The position numbers and the translations under genes were made by a program. Positions 1 through 9,508 of a stretch of DNA of 64,000 bases are shown piece by piece. Where the stretch lies: contig CAUJLY010000006.1 of assembly GCA_963281155.1 (NCBI GenBank), positions 9,486,001 through 9,550,000 of the forward strand, in the 5' to 3' direction. The stretch's first letter is position 1, and each line of letters opens with the position of its first letter. The notes below the pieces were generated by a model that saw only the letters and a list, made by a program, of their open reading frames with translations, was not told where the DNA came from and ran no database searches. The DNA is from Rhabditophanes sp. KR3021 (Eukaryota > Nematoda > Chromadorea > Rhabditida > Alloionematidae).

Positions 1-3000
1 CGCCTTATCCACTTTCTTATTACGATAGCAATGCTGATGCATCTTTTGTTTTGATTGTCAGTGGAGAAGTTGAAATTCAAGAAATGGTGCCAACAACTAG
101 TATAGGAAATATACTCTCAATTTATATTATTCCAAAAGGTAATCCAAATACAATAACGTTCGCAAAAGGAACTGGCATTGATTACCACTTTTATTCAAAA
201 ATATTATTGGGGATGTACATTGGATTTGCCAGAAGTCAAGCTGCTGACATTGACTCTCTGTTTCCTTTAAATGGCATTCCAGCATATCCAGTAGTTAAAT
301 CCGGTTTAGGTGATGTTAAAAATCTTGCATTTTTGACAAATATTGTAGATTTTGGTACACAATTTTATACTTCAAATAAGCCACAAACAAGAGATTTAAG
401 CTGTTTATTTGATAAAAAAATGGATACATTGAAAAAGTGTACAAAAGGAGTATTTATCATCAGTTCAACATTTGTAGTAGGGAAAAACCAACATACGCGT
501 ATTTATCCATCTTATTGTCCAAGATACTTTCTATCCAAAAGCACCAACCTGCCGAAATGGAGGAACCATGATAAAAGATATATGCCATTGCCCAAACATA
601 TTTACAGGCGAATATTGCGAAATTCCAGTATGTATAAATGGAGGATTTTTAAATCCATTTTATCAATATGACAAAAGTGTCTGTACATGTCCAGCGGGAT
701 ATGTTGGCATGAATTGTGAACTGATAACTTGTACTAATTCAGACACAGAAAAATTCGACACTACCAAAAGAACTTTGTCAATTGTTATGTCGGCAACTTC
801 GTCACAGGCTTATATCAAGATGCAATTATACAATGGAACAAATGCCTTTATCAATAACAATGTTGACATAATGAGTACAATGTATGACCAGTTTGTTATG
901 ACTAGATATGGTATTGTAACAAAATTGACAGGAGAAACTGAAAATGTTCTTGATCAAATTATTTATGATGATTATCAAACTTTCATGTACCAAATGGAAT
1001 TGCTGAACTTCGAATATACTACATCAACAACCCAAAATACATTATCGGGAATTTATGATGCCCTTTCTGGCAAAATTGCATATAATAAGAAACAAACACT
1101 CATTGTCTTCGTTGATTATGCTGCTAGTGAGTTGGCAACAAACCCTGATTTGCTTGATCAAATCAAACTGCAGGCTATTCAAAATCAAGTCCCTATCAAC
1201 ATTTTCATTACACCTCAATTCTCTGGCAATTCTAGGCAATGTATTGCTACTCAAGACATGGTTCCATTCCAAACATTAGCTAAAGTTACTGGCGGATTCT
1301 TCATAAACCAATGTCAGACATATCACGATCAAACTATTGCTAATTTCATGCAACAATTTTTGAACGTTGGAGCTAGTTTGGAAAGTGTAGCAATTTCGGA
1401 TAATTCTGATTGTAGCGCATTTACAGACATAACAGCTACCTTTAGTCAAGATCTTGGTAATAAGTACGTGCTTATTAATTATGCAGCAGAAGTAGTTCCA
1501 TCTAAATTAATTGTAACTTTGGACGGTGTACCACGTGCATTCTCTTCAATTTCAACTATTCCGTTTATTGCAATTTACGATGTTTCTGCTTTATTGGCAA
1601 ACAAAGCATACACCATTAAGTTTAGCCAAGCCGAAACAGTTTATTGCAGATTAATTGCTGGAGAAGATTCCACCATTAACCATTTCCTAAGATTTTCTGA
1701 TTCTCCAGACAGTGACTACAATTCATTCAATCCAATTCGTGGAACTTTCCAACATCCAGTCCTTCATGTTTCCGGTAGTAAATCACCATTTGCCTCAGCT
1801 ATGTTATCAGTAGACGATCCTGGAACAGGAAATCAAGTCAATTTACAAACTACACTAAATAGAATATCTCCATGTAACTTTAAAGGATACTTCGCAGATT
1901 CATATTCTTGTACAACTGCCGAAGATGTTCCTATATTTTTCAACAGTGTAGTTAGCCACGCCGATGGCTCTATTACGCGTAGAGCTCTTCCGACTTATTG
2001 CAATACCTTACAAGATTACAACTGCTTAAATGGGGGAACTTTCCTAAATGGAAAATGTATGTGCGACACAAACTTTTCAGGAAACAATTGCGAAATAATA
2101 ACATGTATGAATAATGGAAATGCCGATGAAGGCTCTTGTGCATGTTCTTCAAGTTTCGGAGGTCAATTTTGCGAGTATGCTATCTGTAAAGCCTTTAACA
2201 CCAATTACATGATTAACAATGATGCCAATCTTGAATATCAAAGCATTGCTTATTTCATTGAAACCAGTGCTGATGCCAAAGACATGAATGTACTTCTTGC
2301 GGCTCACGCCGATTCTTTAGATTCATTCAGTCATCAACTCAGAAACAAATTTTCCCTAATAACCTTTGATGATTTGTCCGTAACAATGCAATTGGATACA
2401 GTTAATTCAAAAGTATTCTATAGTGAAATGCAGAGTGTAATCTCTACTACAACATCTGCTAAGACAGGAGTTTACACAAAATCATTTGAAGCTCTAAATA
2501 CCTTCTTATCCAAAAATATCGAGGTTCCAACACTTGCCTACGTGTTTACAACTTCTGAAGTAGCTGACTATTCAACACATTACGCAGATATTATCCAACA
2601 CGCTCAAAGTAAAAATGTCCAAATTAATTTCATATTTTATTCAGACGATGCCCTAATCTGGAACAAAGCAAGTAAACCAATGATGGCAATGAATTCTATT
2701 GCTTTGACTACCTCAGGACGTTTCCTAGTATTAAATGGCAAGACTTTGCCCACATTTATTGGAGATTACATGGATGATACAATTTTTGAAAATGCAATTT
2801 TGTATAATGAATATGATGATCAATCCCTTACTCAGTTAAGTAGATCTTCAAATATTCCACTTCAAAACTCCACTTTTGGCGTTACCATTATAGTCAAAGG
2901 AGAAGATGTAAATAAGGATTTCGGAGTTTTTGATCAGGATGATAATAAAATTGAGCATTTGAATAATACGGTTATATGGAGCAAGGATTTAATTGTCATT

Positions 3001-3636
3001 TATCTTCCATTTTATGAAGGCAACTATGGGGCATTGACTGTAAAAGCTACAACTTCTTCTATTCCTTATCATATTCAAGTTAGAACTTATGACAGCTACA
3101 ACATCAGGGTAGGATTTGTCCAAAATTACAATGACGACATGGCAGCACCATTCCCAATGCTAAATCAAGGCAACAAATACTTTGTAGCTTTACACGACCA
3201 ACATTCCGAATACAGAAGGTCGTTAGGAAGTATTGATGCAGTCAAAATATATGCCGTAACACCACAAAAAAGCTTTTCTAGCCAAGCAGTTGAATATAAA
3301 TTTATCCAAAGAAATACAATTGGATGTGCTTTTGAATATGTATCAAATAAAATTACCTTTCCAACAGATCCATCTGAATTAATGGCTGTAAAGATTGTTG
3401 GACAAGATCAATATCAAAATAGATTCCAAAGACTTTACTTTTATTTCCCAATAACTCCAACTTGTGCAAATAATAACATGTATGATTCAGTTAAAGGAAG
3501 ATGTTTGTGTGATACAAATCACCAAGGAAGTGTTTGTTCGTATCCGATTTGTCACAATGGTGGAACATCTGATTTTGGTATCTGTAATTGCCAAGTTGGC
3601 TTTTATGGAGATTACTGTGAAAGCTATCTTAACTAA
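1..3636 (+). CDS. Secreted EGF-like/VWA-like multidomain protein (5' partial, one frameshift)
   Basis: The reading frame is already open at base 1 (frame 3) and continues in frame 1 from about 481 to a TAA at 3634-3636, so the N-terminus lies outside the window. Cys-rich EGF-like modules are visible at about 550-735 (TCRNGGT, CHCPNIFTGEYCE, CTCPAGYVGMNCE), 2005-2190 and 3460-3630. They alternate with two long blocks of VWA-like character (about 770-1260 and 2230-2640; hydrophobic strands such as LIVFVDYAAS and LAYVFTTSE), but I see no intact DxSxS MIDAS motif. This module order resembles the C. elegans IRG-7 group of secreted pathogen-response proteins; that link is by architecture only. The frame change near 480-487 needs either one extra base or a 31-nt intron (450-480); see findings. 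AATAAA follows the stop directly. Confidence 0.8.
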
Positions 3637-3856
3637 ATAAAAACAATATTTTATTTTTTATATTATTAATGCAAACTAAGATTTATAAATAAACATATTC
3701 ATGACATGACATAAAAATATGAAATGTTAAATGGACTTTGTAATTTAAACACTTTCACTAATGCCTATGTTAATGAAATTGAATTTTAATAGATTTTTGT
3801 CGATATTTAAGATCATTTTTATATGAATTGTTGATAAGGTTCTTTATTTTTTGATA

Positions 3857-4321
3857 ATGCTTATAAATTCAAAGAGTTTAATATCAACAACTTTTCTGCT
3901 GATTCTTCTATTAACAACCGGATTTGCTTCAGGCCTGCGTTTTATGGAAAAACCAGCCCAAAGAAATTTAGATCCCAAATTATTTGATTTCTGTGAAAAA
4001 CGCCCAGATCTATGTCCTGATAATTCTTTAAACAACTTGAAGAACTCTGAGGTCCGTATTCCCTGTTCTGATGGGACTCAAGGATGTGATGAAAAAAAAA
4101 TGACGAAAAAAGTAAGAGGGATCTTATCTACTCCTTCCTCACGTTCCAAATCTATTTGTGAACTAAAATCTTGCACATTAGATTACTTTCATATACCTGG
4201 TAGTCGCGGGGATCGGCATGAAACACTTCGTGAAAAGATTGAAAGACTAGAAAAGGAGGAAGAGGAAAGACGTAATCCACAATTGTGCAATTTGGTTCCC
4301 AGAAGTCCCCATTGCCAATAA
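3857..4321 (+). CDS. Small secreted Cys-containing protein, unknown function
   Basis: Single-exon frame of 154 codons starting at the first ATG (3857). An upstream in-frame TTG at 3851 is not a likely eukaryotic start. The N-terminus (MLINSKSLISTTFLLILLL) is a clear signal peptide. The mature part has Cys pairs in similar contexts near both ends (FCEKRPDLC and LCNLVPRSPHC), separated by a basic stretch and a charged helix (REKIERLEKEEEERR). I do not recognise the family. Two TTGATA motifs lie within 30 nt upstream of the ATG, which may be GATA-type sites but could be chance in AT-rich DNA. Confidence 0.6.
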   Translation: MLINSKSLISTTFLLILLLTTGFASGLRFMEKPAQRNLDPKLFDFCEKRPDLCPDNSLNNLKNSEVRIPCSDGTQGCDEKKMTKKVRGILSTPSSRSKSICELKSCTLDYFHIPGSRGDRHETLREKIERLEKEEEERRNPQLCNLVPRSPHCQ

Positions 4322-4572
4322 TTCAGTAAGTCTGATTTTTTCTAGTAATAATTTTAGTTATACCTACCTTTTGTAGGAAATGCTGATTGGAACTGAAACC
4401 TTTTAGTGAATGGCCAACAAAGTAATATTTTTATCTTTAACCATATTTCTGTCTTTTTAAAGCTATAAATCATATGATAAATTAAATTATTTTTAAGCAA
4501 ATTGACGTAATCCTCGGTTGGAGATTATATTGGACAATAATAAAATACACGCTAACAATTTAAGGATCTGTT

Positions 4573-4806
4573 TTATTTAATGATGACCAGATTTGTCATA
4601 CTTGACACTTTCTCCCTCCTGTCGTTATTTCTTGGAGTTTCCCTAGCAGACGGCCCTTTGTCGCTATAATGATTGGTCGGTGAGATAGATCTAGTCAAGG
4701 AGCGTCTCTTCTTGGTGGTTGAGTGTCTTCTATCAGAATCTCTCGGTCTGTTGTCACTATAATACTTACTATACCTATTGTCCGGCCTATTTTTCGGTAG
4801 CCGGGC
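4573..4806 (-). pseudogene. Orphan RS/RD-rich open frame, possible terminal exon or gene remnant
   Basis: On the minus strand 77 codons are open from 4806 to a TAA at 4575-4573 with no early ATG. The peptide is rich in Arg, Ser, Asp and Asn (KNRPDNRYSKYYSDNRPRDS, then KKRRSLTRSISP), like the tail of an SR-type RNA-binding protein. The base composition is more GC-rich than the surroundings. A possible splice acceptor (TGTCTAG) abuts the 5' end of the frame, and AATAAA overlaps the stop, as expected for a last exon. No upstream exon was found in 4810-5590, so it may be a relic of a lost gene or the end of a gene with distant exons. Confidence 0.35.
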
Positions 4807-5591
4807 CTAGACAGGCATAAGGCCTGTTATATAAAAAAATGGTAAAATACTCATTTGTTTGATTCTGAATTTCTATACGTTTACATTCAACTATATGCTT
4901 CAACAAGTAAGTTTGTACATTTCATGTTCAACCGTTTCAGCTTCTCCTAAATTCAAAGCGGCATCTTTCAAATTACCCAGATAAGTGTGCTATGATTTGT
5001 ATATCATTATCAAATATTATACTCATATTATTTTATTATCTAAATGCATTGTTATTTGCATATTGCTTCCAGCCTTTACACCCTCAATGACGTGGAAGAC
5101 TCAACATTTGCCTTTTCACCATTAATAAAATTATACCTGCTATTATTGTGTTATTGAATTATGTTCTATTCATCTACCCACAATATGTAACCTAAACATT
5201 ACTTAGTCGTAGATCATTTCAAAATAATGTTTGTTTAATTATCTATAGAAGCGATATTTGAGGAAAAGACACTCAGAAAGAACATGCATGAAATATCTGG
5301 GATTTCCGATGGTCATGATACTGAAGATTCTTAATAAAATGGTATAATTTGATTCTGACCAAACATCTGGCATCAGATGAGATCATAATTGAATATTTGT
5401 TTGCCTTCAAAGCTTTTTGATATAAATGATTTTTTAGTGTCTAAACATGCATCATTCCTACTGCAATAACAAACTTTAACTTAAAACTACAATTCACGAA
5501 ATCATGGAAAAATGAGACGACATTGTTATAACAAATCTTTAATTTTAGGGAATAATTATTTATATTGCACATTTAGATGTTAATAAATAAT
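4807..5591. other. Intergenic, nothing recognised
   Basis: AT-rich sequence between the RS-rich open frame and the 3' end of the peroxidase gene. No coding frame, hairpin or repeat that I can support. Confidence 0.6.
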
Positions 5592-7828
5592 TTAAGCTGA
5601 GTGTGTCCTCCAAGCAGACAAATCAAGTTTAGGAATTCTATTACATGGAATAGAATTTTGACCTCTATCTGTGGTAAAAGCGTCTAAAGCAATTCTGTGG
5701 AAGTCATCACTTGTCCTGCAAATTATGGATGAAAAGGAAACTCTTTCTAAAGCCAGCATTTGATTTCTTGTATAGGTTTCAGGATTTTTATAGAAGAATC
5801 TATCGCCATCTCTGGAACGCTTGAATTGATCTGCTAGAAGGCAGGCGAATGTTGGCCCAACTAAAGCTCCAGGTAGTGGTTCTTCTAAGATACCCCCGAC
5901 GTATAAATCAATTTCCTCGGGGTTTGGGTACATTTGAGAAACTCTTTGTTTAACATCATTGTCACTAACAACTATAAAATACTATTAGCAATTTTTAAGT
6001 AAATTTAATTTACCATCCCAATTCATAATATTAGTAAGTGGTGTCAAGTTACAAACTCTTCTGTAATCATTGTAAGAGCCCAACCCATGATCTCTTCCTC
6101 TAACAATATTAATAGTTGCCATATCTACAGAACCACCGAAGAATTCCTCTGTCAATTGGGGTTCGAAACGCTGAGGCTTTTTCAATGGTTGGGAAATAAT
6201 TCCTCTTAACAAAGCATGAGTTCCTTTTCCTAAAATTTCTTTCATCTGGTTGACTCCCTGAATAAATCTTAAATTGCCAATTGTTTGATTTCTTTCATTA
6301 ATAAGGGGGTAGTTGGTCTTAAACAATTATTTTAATTAAAAAAATCAGAACATACTGTGATCATTCCATGAAGTCTAAAGGCTGCGGCAGCAAATTCATT
6401 TGAAATACTAGCGTCAACTTGTTCCTGGTAGCCTTTATATGTAGGAATTAACCCTTGGACATTTTGTTCTCCGAATAAAGCTGGGATAAACTCTTTGTAT
6501 GTAATGACTTGCATGATGCCACCAACAATCTTTCTCGTTTCTTGGAATATTCTATCAGTCGACCATTTTGTATTCATGGATTGCAATTCTTCGGCAATTT
6601 GATTGTGTAGTCTGACGAAGATAGTATGCATTGCAGCTAACCCTACGAATAAAGTTGACCTGTCGTCTCCCGTAACCATTGAGTCAAAAGTTGGACTCAA
6701 ATTCAATGGAGGGAAATGCTTGTTATTGATGACAGTGGTTCTCAAGAATTGTCTAGTTCTAACGGTTTGTAAGACATCTGGACTGCTGCCATAAACCTAA
6801 AACAAGCCGTATTATATTTTAATCTAATTGAACTAATTGTTCCCTCACATTTGAAGCATCAATATATGATGAATGTCTATTCATTTGCTGTCTTGGTGAT
6901 CCTACTACTCCAGTTCCACAAGTTTGAATACTCCTGGTTATTGACATACATTGCATGCGATTTCTCCTAAATAAAATAGTAAGTTTGTAGTAATTATGTG
7001 CTTACTTAGGATCAAAACTGTCGAAAAAGAGATTGATACAATTTGGATGAACACTTTGGCAATTGCAAGCATTAGTAATTGTATTAGAAGTAATATCGTG
7101 ACTGAAAAATTGAGCAAACTGCATAACCATTTGATTCTTATTTGACAAAACTTTGACACGACTGCTGATTAATAGTCTGGACAATTCTCTTGGATTTGGA
7201 CGTTTTCTGTTGCGTCTTCCCACTTCTACAGCGAATCCATCTTCATACACGGGCCTCATCAAACGTACAAATGAAGTAAAAGAAGCTCCAACGGCTGGCC
7301 TTTCAAAATTATTACAGGAACCATCAATAGTACGGAATTGTCTGTGGAAGCATGTATTTAGAGAACAAAGGTTCTTTGGATTTTCACTAGCGCATCGATT
7401 TTGTTGAGCTGCAGCTTGGTGTTGGGCAAATGAAAAGACTCTTCTTTGCGTTACTTGCTCAGTAGGCTGTACCACATCACAACCAGAAACATTAGTTGGA
7501 TCACGCTCTAACTTCTCATAATGATTCTTAGATGTTTTTTAAAACTCACCTGTAACCGGAGGTCTATTAGTTGGCAATCCACTACATTGATTACAGGAAA
7601 TTTGACAATTGACATGCATGTACGCAGAATTAGTTTCACATTCTCCTTTACCAGCCCAAGCAACACAAAAAGTGTTTCTATCGCAACAATTTTCAGACTT
7701 GCAATTTAAAAATTGGGCATCTAGTTTAATTTATCATACAATGCGAATCACTTTTTAATCTTACCTGCGATAGAATGAACCAAAAATAAGCTCAAAAATA
7801 ACACTAAAGTTAATTTTAACATCTTCAT
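5592..7828 (-). CDS. ShKT-domain animal heme peroxidase (SKPO/MLT-7-like), secreted
   Basis: Seven exons (7828-7765, 7720-7550, 7507-7006, 6966-6849, 6796-6356, 6317-6014, 5971-5592) close in frame to 659 aa. Signal peptide (MKMLKLTLVLFLSLFLVHS), then one ShKT module (residues about 24-66, six Cys, ending CQISCNQC), then one animal heme-peroxidase domain. Distal heme motif AQFFSHD carries the catalytic His and Ca2+-binding Asp; GDDRSTL carries the catalytic Arg; SYIDASNVYG and RLHNQIAEEL are family landmarks. Such enzymes use H2O2 to oxidise substrates; C. elegans MLT-7 and SKPO proteins act in cuticle cross-linking or defence. The residues that covalently link heme in mammalian peroxidases are replaced (Asp by Ser, Glu by Leu). 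The proximal-His motif reads FRLHGMI rather than the usual FRxGH. Confidence 0.93.
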
Positions 7829-8352
7829 AGCGATTTAGTGAAACAATGTAAAATAAGTAACGTTTCTTATAATAAATTTTTAGAAAACAATCAACAAGAT
7901 TATATCAAACAAAAAGCTTTTAAATTGAATATTCTTTTGATCCAAACAAAAATGTTGTTTTAATTTGAATCATCTTTAATCCAAACAAAAATAAAGCTTT
8001 GCATTTTAATGATCTTTCGATCCAAGCAAAAAAACGCAATATTTAAAGAATCAAATTAAAGTGATTTTTATCATTGCTCACTTATAAAAAGTTATTGTTC
8101 GGGGACAACACATTTTCATGATATCAGTAGCATCCACTGCTAATCAAATGATATCAGGGTGTGGGAAAATACATTATCAACTGTTTTATAATAACTACTT
8201 TTTTAATGGTTTGGTAACTGTATTTTGGTAAAATGTGGGAGACAATTAAAGAAATTCTATTCCTCTGTAGAAGTGATGGGTAACGTTGTATTTATAATGT
8301 TTAAAATTTTATTTGAATTAATTTGTGATGCTTTTACAACTAGTTACATGAA
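7829..8352. promoter_or_regulatory. Peroxidase upstream region with degenerate tandem repeat
   Basis: Gap between the peroxidase start codon and the 3' end of the ML-domain gene, both on the minus strand. It holds the tandem repeat at 7905-8035 and further on a direct repeat of ATGATATCAG (about 8119 and 8148). No coding frame seen. It should contain the peroxidase promoter, but no clear TATA box was identified. Confidence 0.4.
7905..8035. repeat. Degenerate tandem repeat, unit 36-41 bp, about 3.4 copies
   Basis: Copies begin at 7905, 7941, 7980 and 8021 (the last partial). Each starts with TC(C)AAACAAAAA or TCCAAGCAAAAA, continues with a T-rich AATTGAAT-like middle, and ends with ATCTTTxGA or similar. 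The repeat sits 80-210 bp upstream of the peroxidase ATG. Confidence 0.6.
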
Positions 8353-8974
8353 TTAAGCGGTAGTTAATGAACGAGCTTGGACGACGGTGCAAGAGGTTTG
8401 GCCGGAAGCTTTGTCAGTCAAGACGTATTGGAGTTGGTATGGGGCATCGTTTTGGAGTAATCCAATGATGGCATCATACTTGGAGAAGTCAATGACGATC
8501 TTGAGATTTTGGTTCTTTCCTTGTTTGATTGGGCATGGGACTCCGTTGGCGCAGGCATCTTGTCCGTTCAAAAGACCGAAAGTTGGTACCTACAATAACA
8601 AAAGTTAGTAAATGATATATTACTTTGCTTTGATTTTGTGTAATTATGATTTTTGGAAAAACTTATACCTTTGACCATTTGCAACCCTCCCAGCCTCCCC
8701 ATTGATAGAGGGTAACATCGAGTTGAATATTGGTGTAAGTAGCGCCGTTGTTGTCGAGGTTGACATTAATGTATACTGGCTCCTTCAATTTGACTGGGTA
8801 TTCTGAGTTTCCACTAGCATCCTTAGAAACTAAGGTGTGGAAGACAATATTGCCCGAATCGGGGCAGTTGAACCAGTTGAGGGCAGTAGCGGTGTTATTT
8901 GGGAATTTATCACATCCATAGGTAGTAGCAACAAAGGCAGCAAGAAGAAGAACAGCAGCAAGCTTAGAGAACAT
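8353..8974 (-). CDS. ML (MD-2-related lipid-recognition) domain secreted protein
   Basis: Two exons (8974-8669 and 8589-8353) separated by a 79-nt intron, giving 180 aa in frame. Signal peptide MFSKLAAVLLLAAFVATTYG, then a single ML domain with the NPC2-like Cys layout (Cys near the mature N-terminus, NWFNCPDSG, GWEGCKW, ACANGVPCPI, TSCTVVQ) and the CPIKQGKNQN turn typical of the family. ML proteins bind sterols or other lipids in a beta-sandwich, usually extracellular or lysosomal. The codons are less AT-biased than in most neighbours, and a well-formed TATA box lies close upstream, both consistent with strong expression. Confidence 0.9.
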
Positions 8975-9021
8975 CTTTAATTGTTTGGGAGAAAAGAATC
9001 TGATTCAGGTTGACTTTTCTC

Positions 9022-9090
9022 CTATTTATAGTAAAAGAATGAAGAGTAAAAAGATAAGAAACTCCTTTCCAAGGATTGAATGATAAGGGA
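9022..9090 (-). promoter_or_regulatory. Core promoter of the ML-domain gene: TATA box plus two GATA motifs
   Basis: Read on the minus strand, CTATAAATAGG lies at 9031-9021, about 50 nt upstream of the ATG. AGATAAG (9052-9058) and TGATAAG (9081-9087), as written on the plus strand, lie 20-60 bp further upstream. WGATAR sites near the core promoter are typical of intestinally expressed nematode genes driven by ELT-2-type GATA factors; expression here is inferred. Confidence 0.5.
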
Positions 9091-9508
9091 GCATTTTATC
9101 TCCATAACTTTGTATTCTACGCCTCATCTCATCCCCAGCTAACGTCTATTTCAAAGTGTAATGCACGTGTGTACAAAAGCATTACCAACGGTATTATAGT
9201 TTTCAATTGCCTGATCACATACACTTTTTTACTGATAATTTTTAATGCATTTCTCTAATATCTCCTGAAATGTGGGAAAAGGTGCATACCGAACTATTAA
9301 ATTTCAATAAATTTAATTACTTACAACTGATATCCGTTTAATTTTATTGCCACATCCTGTACTCTGATGCCTTGATCAAAATAATAAAATGTTTATGTTC
9401 AGGTTTTGTCACAAAGTCCAAATTACACAATTTCGTTGGTGATACTTTTAGTTATGTTTATTGGTGTGAAAAGGACATATGGTTAATCTATTAATTTTAT
9501 TATTATAT
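9091..9508. other. Intergenic, nothing recognised
   Basis: Stretch between the ML-gene promoter and the 3' end of the P-glycoprotein gene. A 60-codon plus-strand frame at 9076-9258 has no supporting features. Confidence 0.5.
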
